Counted from the stretch's first letter, positions 16,656 through 27,307 are shown. The stretch: DNA of 64,000 nucleotides from Arcobacter sp. F2176 (GCF_004116465.1 NZ_PDJV01000008.1:62001-126000); one strand, 5' to 3'. Program-made: numbers and translations. Notes: generated by a model from the letters alone, not told the origin.

Positions 16656-18338
16656 ATCTTTATAAAGGGTGATTGTAAAGACTGCTTTATTGTCTAAGTT
16701 TTTGGCAGATATTTTACCATGAAAGTTATTTTCAATAATTAATTTAGACATATAAAGCCCTAGTCCAGTCCCTTGTTGTGCTTCTTTTGTTGATTTGTAA
16801 GGTTCGAAGATTTTATCTTTTATAGAATCTTCTATTCCACCTCCATTGTCAGAAATTTTTATGTTTATAATATTCTTTTTGCTAGATAACTCTATTGTGA
16901 TTTTTTTATCAGCTTCTTCATTACTCATTTTTAATGCATCTATTGAATTATTTAAGATATTAATTATTACATGTTTAAATTCATTTTCATAAGAAGTTAT
17001 AGTATATTCATTTATTGAATTAGAATTATTTATAATCTCACACGATACATAATCATTTAAAAATTTTGCATCAATTAAGGTAATGGTATCTTTTATTGCA
17101 TCTAAAATATTAAATTTGTTTTTTTCTTTTGAGGGTTTTAAAAAATCTCTAAAGTCATTTATTGTATGGGACATATAAGATAAACTATTTTTTATTTTGT
17201 TTGAAATAGTTTCAAACTCTTCATCACTTAAAAGATTTAGCTGTTTTTTGAATTCTATTTCTTGTATCAAAACAGAGATTTGATTCAATGGCTGTCTCCA
17301 TTGGTGCGCAAGTATTGCTATCATCTCTCCCATTGCAGATGTTTTTGATTGTTGGATTAGTATTTCTTGCTGTGAAGTAATTTTATCAAAAAGTTTTTTT
17401 GGAATCCTAGCTAAATAATAAGCTGAAAGAAAAGCTATGAATATAACTAAGGCAAATAATAAAAAGATTTTATAGTCAAAAAAAGCCAAAAATCTATTGA
17501 GCCAACTTTTTGAAGAAAAAGCTATAAACAAGTTCTCATAATCAGAACTTTTTATTAATAAATCTTCAAAAATAATAGAATTTTTATTTATTACTTTTGC
17601 TTTTTTTAAATATCTTGTCCATTCATTTTGCAAGTTATTATTAGATACTAAAACTTCTTTATCTTGGTCGTAAATAGTTATATCAAAATCTTTTGATTCT
17701 TTTATAGTGTCTAATAATTCTTCTGCAAAAATATTTATTATGAGGATACCAACTCTTTTATTCTCTTCAAAAATAGGTACTGCAAATCTTAAAACTGGTT
17801 TATAAGGAATTTCTATTTTTTTATTTTCTATATTTAAATCGATTTTTGAGGTATAAACTTCACCTTTTGCTAGTTTGATACTTTTTTCAAAATAATCTCT
17901 ATGTTCTTTATTTTGTAAAATAGGATTTTTTATGATTTTGTAATTACTATTTACATTTGATCTATCAATTCTTATTTGTTCTTGTCCTTTTATATCAATA
18001 TATCTCAATTGAGTTATATGTTTATCATAAGAAACAAAACTTTCAAAAAGGGATATGGAATTCTTTAGATTCTCTTTAGAAGGATTTTTTAGATAGATTG
18101 TAAACAAAGGATTTATTTGTATAGATTTTAAAAGTTGCTTATAGTTATCATAGTATTTGTTTATAGTATTTGTTTTTTGAGAATCTTCATGTTGTGCTTT
18201 CTCTTTATAAATAATATCTCTATATTTTACAATCTCATATAGTGCAAAACACAGTATTAAAATAGTAAAAGATACAGCTGATAATATGAAAAATATACTA
18301 AATTTTTTAAGATAATTTTCTTTTTTTATTTGTTCCAT
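16647..18338 (-). CDS. Membrane sensor histidine kinase with periplasmic Cache-like domain
   Basis: Transmembrane helices lie at about 13-36 and 290-308. They flank a periplasmic region with a Cache-like FAVPIFEENKRVGILIINI segment. The cytoplasmic part has the H-box MGEMIAILAHQWRQPLNQ with the phosphorylated His at about 345. The N-box NILNNSIDAL and the ATP-lid motifs DNGGGI and GTGLGLYM follow. HQWRQPLN is the variant common in Campylobacterota kinases. The ATG overlaps the stop of the response regulator (TAATG), so the two are a coupled pair. The ligand is unknown. Confidence 0.93.
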   Translation of the reverse strand: MEQIKKENYLKKFSIFFILSAVSFTILILCFALYEIVKYRDIIYKEKAQHEDSQKTNTINKYYDNYKQLLKSIQINPLFTIYLKNPSKENLKNSISLFESFVSYDKHITQLRYIDIKGQEQIRIDRSNVNSNYKIIKNPILQNKEHRDYFEKSIKLAKGEVYTSKIDLNIENKKIEIPYKPVLRFAVPIFEENKRVGILIINIFAEELLDTIKESKDFDITIYDQDKEVLVSNNNLQNEWTRYLKKAKVINKNSIIFEDLLIKSSDYENLFIAFSSKSWLNRFLAFFDYKIFLLFALVIFIAFLSAYYLARIPKKLFDKITSQQEILIQQSKTSAMGEMIAILAHQWRQPLNQISVLIQEIEFKKQLNLLSDEEFETISNKIKNSLSYMSHTINDFRDFLKPSKEKNKFNILDAIKDTITLIDAKFLNDYVSCEIINNSNSINEYTITSYENEFKHVIINILNNSIDALKMSNEEADKKITIELSSKKNIINIKISDNGGGIEDSIKDKIFEPYKSTKEAQQGTGLGLYMSKLIIENNFHGKISAKNLDNKAVFTITLYKDLI

Positions 18339-20347
18339 TATTTGAAATCTTCTATAGGTTTTGGTTTACTAAAATAGTACCCTTGAAACCAATCAACACC
18401 AAGACTTTTGAGAGTTTCAAAAGTCTTTTCATCTTCAACAAATTCAGCAACAACTTTGATATCTAGTTTTTTGCAGAAATTAACTATAGCCTCTACTAAA
18501 ACATATCCTTTGTATTCATTCACTTTTTTTATTAAACTTCCATCTATTTTAATTTTATCTATTGGTAGAGTAAAAAAATACTCAAAATTTGAATATCCTG
18601 CTCCAAAATCATCAATAGCAATTTTTGCTCCATAATCTTTCATTAAGTTACAAAAATTAATAGTCTTTTCTATATCTTTTAATCCTTCACTTTCCAATAA
18701 TTCTATAGTTATAATAGAACTATATTTTAATAGTTTCTCTTCTAAAAAAAGTATGATTTCGGGATTTGAGATATCTTCAAAAGATAGATTTATAGATATT
18801 TCTTTTTGCAAAATACTTGTGCATTGTAAAGATTTTTCTATAATTGTTTTTGTAAATTTAGAGTAGTTTTTCGAAGCTTTTATTTGCTCTAAAAAGAAAA
18901 AAGGAGTTAGCACTTTATTATCTTCTGTGTCAATTATTCTAGCTAAAGCTTCATATTTTACTACATTTTTATTTTTGTCTATTATTGGCTGAAAATAAGG
19001 AATAATTTTATCTTCATCAAAGGCGTTTTTTATCTTTTTTTGTAACTGTAAATTTCTAGCAAATATATTTTTTATTCCTTTAATTTTATTATAAATGACA
19101 AAATCTTTTTTTGATTCTCTTGCTACATCTTTTGCAATTAAAGCTTCTGTTAAAATATCTTCTTCTTCATTATAAGCAATTCCAAAAGTAAAAGATATAT
19201 CTAAAGATACATTTTCTTCTATTTCAAATGAATTATCTTCTAATTTATTTATTAAATTACTCATTATTGCATTAATATCATCATCTTCTAAAGGGCTTTT
19301 CGGTAAAACTAAAAGTACAAATTTATCAGACTCAAGTTTGTATAATTCAAATAAGAGTTCCTCTTTTTGTTCTACATTTATGATTTTTAATATTTTTTGG
19401 GAAACGATTTTTAAGATTTTATCTCCCATTTTATATCCATATAATTTTGTAAGTTTTCTAAAATCATCTAAATCAATTATACAAAGCATTAAATCACTAG
19501 TAGAAAGTTCATTTATCCTTTTATATAAAGCAAATTTATTTTTTAAATTTGTACTTTGATCAATATAGAGGCTTTCTATTATTTGATCTTTTTTCTTTAA
19601 TGTTTTTGTTAAATCTTTGAGAATAAGATTTATTGTTTTTACATCATCCCCATATTCATTTGCAAATGCAGTTATATTTACAGTATATTGTTCTTCATTT
19701 ATTTTTAAAGATAAGTTTTTATGAAATATATTTAAGTCATTAACACTTTCTAAAATATGTAAAAAGTTTTCATCACTTATACACTCTTTTATATTTGTTA
19801 TTTTTATTTTATCTGGATTGAATAAATCAAATTCTATTGAATTTTCTGTAGAGATACTTAATATCTCACCTTCTTGTGAAATATCAAGTATCAAATTTGA
19901 GAAATTGACTGCTTTTTTGAATTGTTCAAGTTGTTGTTTCTTCTTCTCCAATTCTTTTTTAGTTGATATGATTTTTGCTAATTTCGTAATTGATTGTATC
20001 AAAGAAGTTATATTTAAAGGTTTTGTGATAAATGCATCAATATTTAGTTCTATTGCTTTATGTAAGTAATCTATCTCATCATGTGCTGTTGTGATTAAGA
20101 TTGGTATATTTAAATTTAATTCTTGTATCTTTTTTGATAACTCAAGACCATCTAATTTTGGCATTTTTATATCTGTTATAACTAAATCAATTGTTTGGTT
20201 TTTTATTATTTCTAGTGCTTGAAGTCCATCACTAGCTGGATAAATCTTTTTTGATAAAAGTTTTAAGGTAGAGGATAGTGACTCTCTAACAGTTGCATCA
20301 TCTTCAACATATAGAATTGATAAATCATTAATAAGTGTAGTTGACAT
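18338..20347 (-). CDS. Response regulator with degenerate GGDEF and active-looking EAL domain (c-di-GMP phosphodiesterase)
   Basis: The N-terminal receiver domain has the acidic pair EDD, the phosphoacceptor Asp at about 59 (LVITDIKMP) and a conserved Lys (FITKPLN). A PAS-like linker follows. The GGDEF domain (about 250-410) has ESDKF in place of GGDEF, so diguanylate cyclase activity is unlikely. The C-terminal EAL domain keeps YEALAR, NLSFED, the IDDFGAGYSN loop, IKIDG, an AEFVEDE segment and QGYYFSKP, so c-di-GMP hydrolysis is likely. The protein is 669 residues long. It is co-translated with the kinase downstream and probably lowers c-di-GMP in response to its signal. Confidence 0.92.
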   Translation of the reverse strand: MSTTLINDLSILYVEDDATVRESLSSTLKLLSKKIYPASDGLQALEIIKNQTIDLVITDIKMPKLDGLELSKKIQELNLNIPILITTAHDEIDYLHKAIELNIDAFITKPLNITSLIQSITKLAKIISTKKELEKKKQQLEQFKKAVNFSNLILDISQEGEILSISTENSIEFDLFNPDKIKITNIKECISDENFLHILESVNDLNIFHKNLSLKINEEQYTVNITAFANEYGDDVKTINLILKDLTKTLKKKDQIIESLYIDQSTNLKNKFALYKRINELSTSDLMLCIIDLDDFRKLTKLYGYKMGDKILKIVSQKILKIINVEQKEELLFELYKLESDKFVLLVLPKSPLEDDDINAIMSNLINKLEDNSFEIEENVSLDISFTFGIAYNEEEDILTEALIAKDVARESKKDFVIYNKIKGIKNIFARNLQLQKKIKNAFDEDKIIPYFQPIIDKNKNVVKYEALARIIDTEDNKVLTPFFFLEQIKASKNYSKFTKTIIEKSLQCTSILQKEISINLSFEDISNPEIILFLEEKLLKYSSIITIELLESEGLKDIEKTINFCNLMKDYGAKIAIDDFGAGYSNFEYFFTLPIDKIKIDGSLIKKVNEYKGYVLVEAIVNFCKKLDIKVVAEFVEDEKTFETLKSLGVDWFQGYYFSKPKPIEDFK

Positions 20348-20405
20348 AAGAATCCTTTATTAAATAAATTTAATCATAAAGATACTTACTGACGACTTAA
20401 TAAAA

Positions 20406-21176
20406 TTATTTAGTTTTTTTTAGTGACTTTTTAGAATATATATAGAAGAAATTTTGATTAAGTGCATTAATATAAGGTTCAATTTGAGCTTCCTGCATAT
20501 CTGCCATTTTTTTGATTGCTATTACTTTACCAACTTTTAGACCTTCAAAAAAGATATTATCCATGCCAGAAGTTATTACTTCATCTCCTATTTTTATATT
20601 TATCCAAATTGGAATAAATTTTGCTAAAAGGATATTTGAATTTGCTTTACCATGAGTAATTCCAGGTGCTTTATTTTCACCAATATAAACCGCATAATTA
20701 CTTTTTTCATTTCCATTTAATAAAGCTAGTGCTTGATTATTTTTATTTACAACTATTCCAGCTGCATAGTTTTCAGAAATCAATCCCTCTATTTGAGAGT
20801 CTGTTTTTTTTGCATCTAACCAAACTTTTGTAAAGTCATCAAATTCAACATATGATAATACTTGTGCAAGTCTTAAATCAGCTTTGTAGTTTTTTAAGTC
20901 CACATGAACGTCTTTTATGTGAGTAAGTTCTAAGTTTTTTTCTGCATAAAGTAGTCTAAATTTTTTTAAATCTTGGTTCTCTAGGGTAAGATCTTCTATG
21001 GTTTGGGCTTGAAAAAAATATTTTGTTAAGGTCTCTTCAACAATTACAAGTTTTTCTGTGTAGTAATCTTTTATCTTATTGATAAAAATAAATTTTGAAG
21101 ATAATGATTGGTCTACATTAAAAATGTATAGACCAACCATGATTATAAAAAGGAGAACGAAGAGTAGTTTATTCAT
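20406..21176 (-). CDS. mreC: Rod shape-determining protein MreC
   Basis: The protein has 256 residues with an N-terminal membrane anchor (LLFVLLFIIMVGLYIFN), a coiled-coil stretch (about 35-75) and a C-terminal beta-barrel core with IGDEVITSGMDNIFFEGLKVG. It scaffolds the elongasome between MreB and the periplasmic cell-wall enzymes. The start overlaps the mreB stop by 8 bp. No mreD is seen in the window; the next gene downstream is the c-di-GMP regulator after 58 bp. Confidence 0.93.
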   Translation of the reverse strand: MNKLLFVLLFIIMVGLYIFNVDQSLSSKFIFINKIKDYYTEKLVIVEETLTKYFFQAQTIEDLTLENQDLKKFRLLYAEKNLELTHIKDVHVDLKNYKADLRLAQVLSYVEFDDFTKVWLDAKKTDSQIEGLISENYAAGIVVNKNNQALALLNGNEKSNYAVYIGENKAPGITHGKANSNILLAKFIPIWINIKIGDEVITSGMDNIFFEGLKVGKVIAIKKMADMQEAQIEPYINALNQNFFYIYSKKSLKKTK

Positions 21177-22200
21177 TAGAAATTAATCTTAATAAAGCTT
21201 CCTCATCTAATACTTTACTTGTACCGTAAGCTACAGCTAAAAGTGGCTCATCAGCAACTCTAACTGGTAATTTAATAATATCAGCTAAATATGTGTCTAA
21301 ACCTCGAATAAGTGCTCCACCTCCTGTTAGTGTAACACCATTATCAACAACATCACCTGCTAAATCAGGTGGCATATCTTCTAATACACTTCTTACAGCA
21401 GCAACAATTTCTCTAAGTGGTTCTTTTATTGCTGTTCTAACACCTTCAGAACCTAATTCAATAGTAGATAAAAGCCCAGAGTTATCTCTACCTTTTACTC
21501 TTATTTTTAACTCTTGGTCAAGTTTAACAGCAGTTCCTATTTCTATTTTGATAGTTTCAGCAGTTCTTTCACCAATATATAAATTATAATTTTGTCTTAC
21601 ATAATCCATAATCGCTTTATCACATCTGTCACCAGCTGTTTTAATTGATTTAGATAGAACTAGTCCCCCAAGTGAAGTAACACCTATCTCAGTTGTACCC
21701 CCACCAATATCCACAACTACATAACCAGATGGATCAGAAACTGGAATTCCAGCCCCAATTGCAGCTGCCATTGGTTCTTCCACTAAGAATACTTCTCTTG
21801 CTCCTGCACTTAGTGCTGACTCTCTTACAGCTTTTCTTTCAACTTGAGTAATTCCATAAGGAATACAAATGATGATTCTAGGTCTTATAAAAGATTTTCT
21901 TGAGTGAGCTCTTTCGATAAAATATCTAATCATTCTCTCTGTCATTTCAAAGTCTGCTATAACTCCATCTCTCATTGGTCTAACAGCTTGAATATTCAAA
22001 GGTGTCTTCCCTATCATCTGTTTAGCTTCAACACCTACTGCTAATATTTTATCTTTTCCATACTTATCATGTTGAACAGCTACAACTGATGGTTCATTGA
22101 TAATAATACCTTTTCCTTTTACAGAAACGATAGTATTCGCAGTACCAAGGTCGATAGCCATATCATTAGAAAAGAATCCAATTAATTTGTCTAAAAACAT
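21169..22200 (-). CDS. mreB: Rod shape-determining protein MreB (actin homologue)
   Basis: MreB is the actin-like filament that organises lateral cell-wall synthesis. Seen: phosphate-1 loop AIDLGTANT, VEEPMAAAIGAG, phosphate-2 VVDIGGGTTEIGV, the adenosine motif LTGGGALIRGLD, and an amphipathic N-terminus (MFLDKLIGFF) for membrane binding. The 343 residues are complete. It lies 21 bp downstream of clpX on the same strand and overlaps mreC, so clpX-mreB-mreC are likely co-transcribed. Confidence 0.98.
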   Translation of the reverse strand: MFLDKLIGFFSNDMAIDLGTANTIVSVKGKGIIINEPSVVAVQHDKYGKDKILAVGVEAKQMIGKTPLNIQAVRPMRDGVIADFEMTERMIRYFIERAHSRKSFIRPRIIICIPYGITQVERKAVRESALSAGAREVFLVEEPMAAAIGAGIPVSDPSGYVVVDIGGGTTEIGVTSLGGLVLSKSIKTAGDRCDKAIMDYVRQNYNLYIGERTAETIKIEIGTAVKLDQELKIRVKGRDNSGLLSTIELGSEGVRTAIKEPLREIVAAVRSVLEDMPPDLAGDVVDNGVTLTGGGALIRGLDTYLADIIKLPVRVADEPLLAVAYGTSKVLDEEALLRLISNE

Positions 22201-22221
22201 ATACTCTTTCTCCTTTTTAAA

Positions 22222-23445
22222 TTAAGCGATTTTTGGGTCTTTTTTATCACTTACTACATCTTTTGTAATAGTGATAGTTTTCTCTTTGTAATTTGGTAAA
22301 TCAAACATAATATCAAGCATAATATCTTCTAAAATTGATCTAAGACCTCTTGCCCCTGTTTTTCGCTCAATTGCTTTTTTAGCAATAGCAAGTAAAGCAT
22401 CTTTGTCAAATTCTAAATTTACTTTGTCCATCTCAAAAAGTTTAATATACTGTTTTATTAAAGCATTTTTTGGTTCAGTTAAAATATGAACCATATCTTC
22501 TTCTGTTATCTCATTTAATGTAGCAATCATATGTAATCTACCGATTAATTCTGGAATTAGGCCATATTTAACTAAGTCATCAGCTTCAACTAAAGAGATA
22601 AGATCAGATTCATCTTTTTTACTACTTTTAGTTTGGTTAAAACCTAAAACATTATTACCTTTTTTTCTTTTGATAATCTCTTCTAAGCCGTCAAAAGCAC
22701 CACCACAAATAAATAAGATATTTGTAGTATCCACTTGAGTCATATCTTGACCTGGATGTTTTCTTCCACCTTTTGGTGGAACATTTACAACACTTCCTTC
22801 GATGATTTTAAGCATAGCTTGTTGAACACCTTCACCTGATACATCTCTAGTGATTGATCTATTTTCACTCATTCTAGCTATTTTATCAATTTCATCTATA
22901 AAAATAATTCCAGTTTCTGCTTTTTTAATATCACCATTAGCTGCTTGTAAAAGTCTAGTAATAACATTTTCAACATCATCTCCAACATAACCAGCTTCTG
23001 TCAAACTTGTAGCATCTGCTATTGCTAAAGGAACATCTAAATATCTTGCGATTGTTTGTGCAAGTAGTGTTTTACCAGAACCTGTTGGTCCTATTAGTAA
23101 AACATTTGATTTATTAATCTCTGTATCTTCACCAATTTCATCTCTTCTAAAAATTCTTTTATAATGGTTATATACCGCAACTGAAAGAACCTTTTTAGCT
23201 CTATGTTGTCCAACGACATAATCATCAAGTAAAGCTTTTAATTCACTTGGTGTATGAAGTTTTATTTCACTTTCTGCTTTAACATCAGGATTTAATGTTT
23301 GTTCATCTTCTGCTGGTTCTTTACCACTAATAATATCATGGGCAGCGTTTACACAAGATTTACAAATACAAGCATTGTCTCCTGATATTACTGGATTTTG
23401 AGCACTATCTATTGCTCCACAAAAATCACATTTTAATTTGCTCAT
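22222..23445 (-). CDS. clpX: ATP-dependent Clp protease ATP-binding subunit ClpX
   Basis: ClpX unfolds substrates for ClpP. The N-terminal zinc-binding domain has CDFC and CICKSC. The AAA+ module has Walker A GPTGSGKT, Walker [12 protein letters not shown], and the pore-loop region [10 protein letters not shown]. The ClpP-contacting IGF-type loop region is probably GNNVLGFNQ (LGF). Sensor 2 lies in the GARGLR motif. The 407 residues are of normal length. lpxA lies 5 bp upstream on the same strand. Confidence 0.98.
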   Translation of the reverse strand: MSKLKCDFCGAIDSAQNPVISGDNACICKSCVNAAHDIISGKEPAEDEQTLNPDVKAESEIKLHTPSELKALLDDYVVGQHRAKKVLSVAVYNHYKRIFRRDEIGEDTEINKSNVLLIGPTGSGKTLLAQTIARYLDVPLAIADATSLTEAGYVGDDVENVITRLLQAANGDIKKAETGIIFIDEIDKIARMSENRSITRDVSGEGVQQAMLKIIEGSVVNVPPKGGRKHPGQDMTQVDTTNILFICGGAFDGLEEIIKRKKGNNVLGFNQTKSSKKDESDLISLVEADDLVKYGLIPELIGRLHMIATLNEITEEDMVHILTEPKNALIKQYIKLFEMDKVNLEFDKDALLAIAKKAIERKTGARGLRSILEDIMLDIMFDLPNYKEKTITITKDVVSDKKDPKIA

Positions 23446-23450
23446 ATGTT

Positions 23451-24239
23451 CTATCTCTCCTGCTTTCTTATAAAGGGAATACCTCTTTTTGTATTTATAA
23501 TAAAGTTTGCAAATTCTAATACATATTTATTATCTTGAGTTTTTACTAATTCATTTGCAATCTCTTGGATTGGCTGTCCTGATTCAAAAACATCTTTGTA
23601 TGCTTTTTTCACAGCATTTATATCTTCTCTTCCTAGTCTTCTTCTAAGTCCATTTAGATTTAGACCTCTAAGATTTGCTCTATTTCCTTCTGCTAAACAA
23701 AAAGGTGGTATGTCTTGAGTTAAGACAGAACCTCCACCAATCATAGCATGGCTTCCAATTTTGCAAAACTGGTGAATTGGTGTTAATCCACCAACAACTA
23801 CATAATCATCAATTTCAACATGTCCTGCAAGTGTTGCAACATTTGCAAATACACAATGATTCCCAATAATTACATCATGGGCAACATGCACATAACCCAT
23901 AAAAAGATTATTATCACCAATTTTTGTAATTGAACCTCCACCTTTAGTCCCTGGATTAAAAAGTGTGAATTCTCTAATTTTATTATTGTTTCCAATAATT
24001 AGTTCAACTTCTTCACCATCAAATTTTAAATCTTGAGGATCAGTTCCAAGGGCTGCATGTGAGTAAATCTTATTATTATCACCAATTGTAGTTTTACCTT
24101 CAATTACAGTATGTGAGCCAATTATATTTCCATTTCCAATTTTTACATTAGAGCCTATGATAGTATAAGCGCCAATAGTAACATTATCACCGATAATTGC
24201 GCCATCTTCTATTATAGCTGTTTTATGGATATTATTCAT
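23451..24239 (-). CDS. lpxA: UDP-N-acetylglucosamine O-acyltransferase LpxA
   Basis: This is the first step of lipid A synthesis, moving a 3-hydroxyacyl chain from ACP to UDP-GlcNAc. The protein is a left-handed beta-helix of hexapeptide repeats ([IV]G-x-x-x motifs throughout the first 180 residues). The catalytic His region is [18 protein letters not shown]-terminal helical domain with [13 protein letters not shown] follows. The length of 262 residues is typical. It is 7 bp after fabZ and 5 bp before clpX. Confidence 0.97.
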   Translation of the reverse strand: MNNIHKTAIIEDGAIIGDNVTIGAYTIIGSNVKIGNGNIIGSHTVIEGKTTIGDNNKIYSHAALGTDPQDLKFDGEEVELIIGNNNKIREFTLFNPGTKGGGSITKIGDNNLFMGYVHVAHDVIIGNHCVFANVATLAGHVEIDDYVVVGGLTPIHQFCKIGSHAMIGGGSVLTQDIPPFCLAEGNRANLRGLNLNGLRRRLGREDINAVKKAYKDVFESGQPIQEIANELVKTQDNKYVLEFANFIINTKRGIPFIRKQER

Positions 24240-24246
24240 ATATTTA

Positions 24247-24690
24247 TTATTTATCCACTACCATAGCTTTTAATTCAGCCTCTGCAACTAACTTATCATC
24301 AACAAAAGCTTTACCATCAAGCACTATTAAAGTACCTCTTAGTTTTTTTACTTCAATTCTGTATTCTAATTTATCACCAGGTTTTACTGGTGTTCTAAAT
24401 TTTGCCCCATCAATACTCATGAAATAAATAACTTTACTTTTCATCTCTTCATATGATAAATCATTGCTTTTTAAAGCTAAGATTCCACCAGCTTGCGCCA
24501 TTCCTTCAAGAATTAATACACCTGGATAAATTGGATGCCCAGGGAAATGTCCCATAAAAGCAGGTTCACTAATAGAGATATTTTTAAAACCAATGATACT
24601 TTTGCCTTCTTCCATGCTTGTAATTCTATCTACAAGTAAGAAAGGGTATCTATGTGGAAGTATCTCTTGAATCTGTGTAACGTCTAGCAT
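24247..24690 (-). CDS. fabZ: 3-hydroxyacyl-ACP dehydratase FabZ
   Basis: The protein is a hotdog-fold dehydratase of fatty acid elongation, 147 residues long. It has the N-terminal [13 protein letters not shown] motif with the catalytic His region, [20 protein letters not shown] with the catalytic Glu, and [12 protein letters not shown]. It sits between lpxB and lpxA, the usual lipid A/fatty acid grouping. The pairing lets the cell balance use of 3-hydroxyacyl-ACP between lipid A and phospholipid synthesis. Confidence 0.97.
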   Translation of the reverse strand: MLDVTQIQEILPHRYPFLLVDRITSMEEGKSIIGFKNISISEPAFMGHFPGHPIYPGVLILEGMAQAGGILALKSNDLSYEEMKSKVIYFMSIDGAKFRTPVKPGDKLEYRIEVKKLRGTLIVLDGKAFVDDKLVAEAELKAMVVDK

Positions 24691-24741
24691 ATATTTTCCT
24701 ATATCTTTTTATTTAAGGCATATATTCTATCAAAATTTAAA

Positions 24742-25785
24742 TTAGTTTTGAATTATGCGAGCCACATTCTTAGAACTTCCAAATTTAAGATATTCTCTTA
24801 GAACTTTTGAATTTTCCATAAACTTGTTTGTATCCATTTTTTTATAATCATTTAAGAGGTTTTCAACAGTTACATTTTCTTGTAAAAACTCACTATGAAT
24901 TAGCTCTTTACCCATCTTTGAAAAGAATATATTTGCTAATCCAACAGCTGGAAGTTTTACAAGTCGTGAACCTATAAAATAATCTAACTTCTTAGCGATA
25001 TAGCTAAGTGTAAAAGGTGTTCCAATAAGTGCTGCTTCTAGGGTTGCTGTCCCACTACAAATAAAGGCATAATCGCTTTTCTTAAGGCTTTCATGGGCAT
25101 TATTTGAAATAGTAAATGCTGAAATATCTCCATAAATGTTCTTAATATATTCTTCATCAAACTTAGAAGGGATAATTAAAATGTACTCTTTATTTGGAAT
25201 ATTTTTAATAAGTTTTTTAAATATTGGCATAAGATTTATAATCTCATTTTTTCTGCTTCCTGGCATAAAAGCTATTTTGTTAGAAGTTGAAGCTGTAGTT
25301 TTATAATCTTCTATTTCATCAAGTAAAGGGTGACCAACATAAGTGATTTTTTCTTTTTTTGAGTAATAATCTTTTTCAAAAGGTAAGATTGAACAAAGCT
25401 TATCGCAATATTTTTCAATTTTAGGAATTCTTCCTTTTTTCCATGCCCAGGCTTGTGGTAAAATATAATAAATAACCTCTTTATTTGGATATTTTTTCTT
25501 AATTGCTTTTGCTAGCGGTAAATTAAAACCAGAAGAGTCCATAAGTAAAACTTTATCAGCATCTTTTGCTAATTCTACCATTTCATCTTTTAGTTTAAAA
25601 AAGAAAGGTAACCTTTTTAGGGCATCTACAAATCCCATGATAGCAAGTTGCTCAATATCATAATTTGGATTTCCAAGTTTTTTATCAAATATTCCAATAA
25701 GTTCAATGTCATCATTTAGGTGTTTTTTAAGTTCTGCTAAATGTATATTTGAAGAAGTTTCCATAGCGCTTACTAGAAGTTTCAT
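24742..25785 (-). CDS. lpxB: Lipid-A-disaccharide synthase
   Basis: This GT-B glycosyltransferase joins UDP-2,3-diacylglucosamine and lipid X to form the lipid A disaccharide. Seen: the N-terminal MKLLVSAMETSSNIHLAELK (the family's SGExSGD-like start, here METSSN), YYILPQAWAWKKGR, VGHPLLDE, the donor-site FMPGSRKNEI, and CSGTATLEAALIGTPF. The length of 347 residues is slightly short for the family but typical of Campylobacterota. It begins directly after the queH stop with no gap. Confidence 0.94.
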   Translation of the reverse strand: MKLLVSAMETSSNIHLAELKKHLNDDIELIGIFDKKLGNPNYDIEQLAIMGFVDALKRLPFFFKLKDEMVELAKDADKVLLMDSSGFNLPLAKAIKKKYPNKEVIYYILPQAWAWKKGRIPKIEKYCDKLCSILPFEKDYYSKKEKITYVGHPLLDEIEDYKTTASTSNKIAFMPGSRKNEIINLMPIFKKLIKNIPNKEYILIIPSKFDEEYIKNIYGDISAFTISNNAHESLKKSDYAFICSGTATLEAALIGTPFTLSYIAKKLDYFIGSRLVKLPAVGLANIFFSKMGKELIHSEFLQENVTVENLLNDYKKMDTNKFMENSKVLREYLKFGSSKNVARIIQN

Positions 25786-26859
25786 TTATATAATTACCTC
25801 TTTTACATCTTCATAGGTTTTTGCATCAATAGAAATCTCATATTTCCCTTCACTTATCTCATCAACAACTATAATTGCAGATAAGCCATAAGGATTTTGA
25901 GTGATTTCATTTCTTACTTTTAGTTCAGCTTCAAAAGTCAAAGGATGATACATCAAGTCTTTAACATCTCTATAGTGAGATTGAGTAAAATCATTGAAAG
26001 TATCTATTGTGATTATTTTAACTTCATCTTTATTTAAATAGTGAACTTCTGCTTTTTCAAATGCTATTTTTCCACTTGTTCTACCTTTACTTATTGTTGA
26101 ATAACATAAAAAATATGAAGGAATAACTTCTTTATTTACTTTAACTTTTGCATTTAAAAGTCTATAGTTTAGAAATTTTTGTTTAACTATTTTATATGGA
26201 ATATTTGTTTCATCTAAATTTGTTCTATTATTATATAATTCTAGTCGATATTCTATTGATTGGGGTAAAATTTGGTTTGAAATAGGTAAAAACATCTCAT
26301 CCATAAGTTTATCTTGACTCTCTCTTTGGGGAGCTAATCCAAATAAACAGCCGCAATAATTTTGTCTATAAAAAGAGTTTTCTTTTACAACTTTTGCTTG
26401 CTCTTCCATTCCTTTACCACTTCTATAATCTTTGAAAATCCATTGTAAATCATATCTTTTTTCTAAATCGGCTCCAATTATTTCTAATTTTTCTTGTGAT
26501 TTTTTTGGTGAGATAAGTAGGGTTGTAGTAAATTTGTCGTGACCTAATTCAACAGCTTTTTTTACACTTGTTTCTAATCTATCATCATAACAAACTGTGC
26601 ATCTATCACCTTTTTCAGGTTCATTCTCTAGGCCTTTTACTTTTCTTAACCACTCTTCAAGATTATATGGGCCTTCTATTAATTCTATGCCTAATTTATG
26701 GCAAGAGTATTCAACATCTTTTAGTCTTAGTAAATATTCATTGTAAGGATGAATATTAGGGTCATAAAAAAAACCAACTAATTTTTCATCGGGGAAATCT
26801 TGTTGTAGTCTTTCTAAAAAATAGTGACTATCAACGGAACAACATATGTGAACGAGCAT
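25786..26859 (-). CDS. queH: Epoxyqueuosine reductase QueH (DUF208 family)
   Basis: QueH reduces epoxyqueuosine to queuosine in tRNA. The N-terminal motif LVHICCSVDS supplies an adjacent Cys pair. RCTVCYDDRLE supplies a further CxxC, and QNYCGCLFG a third Cys group. These are the iron-sulfur and metal ligands of the family. The length of 357 residues exceeds the roughly 200 of minimal QueH; the extra C-terminal 150 residues are a beta-rich domain often seen in Campylobacterota QueH proteins. It heads the queH-lpxB run and is divergent from a lipoprotein gene. Confidence 0.9.
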   Translation of the reverse strand: MLVHICCSVDSHYFLERLQQDFPDEKLVGFFYDPNIHPYNEYLLRLKDVEYSCHKLGIELIEGPYNLEEWLRKVKGLENEPEKGDRCTVCYDDRLETSVKKAVELGHDKFTTTLLISPKKSQEKLEIIGADLEKRYDLQWIFKDYRSGKGMEEQAKVVKENSFYRQNYCGCLFGLAPQRESQDKLMDEMFLPISNQILPQSIEYRLELYNNRTNLDETNIPYKIVKQKFLNYRLLNAKVKVNKEVIPSYFLCYSTISKGRTSGKIAFEKAEVHYLNKDEVKIITIDTFNDFTQSHYRDVKDLMYHPLTFEAELKVRNEITQNPYGLSAIIVVDEISEGKYEISIDAKTYEDVKEVII

Positions 26860-26920
26860 TTAAATCCTTTATTTAATCGTATTATAGTAAAATTATTTTC
26901 AAATTCAAAGAGGATCTATT

Positions 26921-27307
26921 TTGTTAAAAAAAATTACTAGTTTTATTTTTATTATTTTATTTTTTTCATCTTGTGCACAAAAACAGGTTATACACTCTAC
27001 AAGTGCGACGATTCTTATAAAAACACCTACTATGAAATTTTATGATAAAGGCTTTATTTCTAAGTTTAATAATTATACTCAAGTTCAAATTTACAGTGCA
27101 GGGAAAACTATTTTGGACATGAAAATATATAAAGATAGAGTTTGTACTTCTACTTTTGAGTGTGAAAGTATAAAAGAGTTTAATAGAAAATATTTGAGCA
27201 GTTCTTATGAAGATGATTTTTTAGAAACTGTTTTTAATAACAACAAAAAAGAGACAGTTTTTAGGGATAAAGAACATAATATTTTAATAAAGATAAAAAA
27301 AGATTAA
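26921..27307 (+). CDS. Small putative lipoprotein
   Basis: This 128-residue protein is of unrecognised family. The start is a TTG at 26921 with AGAGG seven bases upstream. The N-terminus is a lipoprotein signal, a Lys pair then a run of Ile/Phe/Leu ending in the lipobox FSSC, so the mature protein starts at about Cys18. The rest is soluble and Lys-rich with two further cysteines (C-T-S-T-F-E-C). Its last four bases overlap the stop region of the convergent IclR gene. Confidence 0.7.
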   Translation: MLKKITSFIFIILFFSSCAQKQVIHSTSATILIKTPTMKFYDKGFISKFNNYTQVQIYSAGKTILDMKIYKDRVCTSTFECESIKEFNRKYLSSSYEDDFLETVFNNNKKETVFRDKEHNILIKIKKD

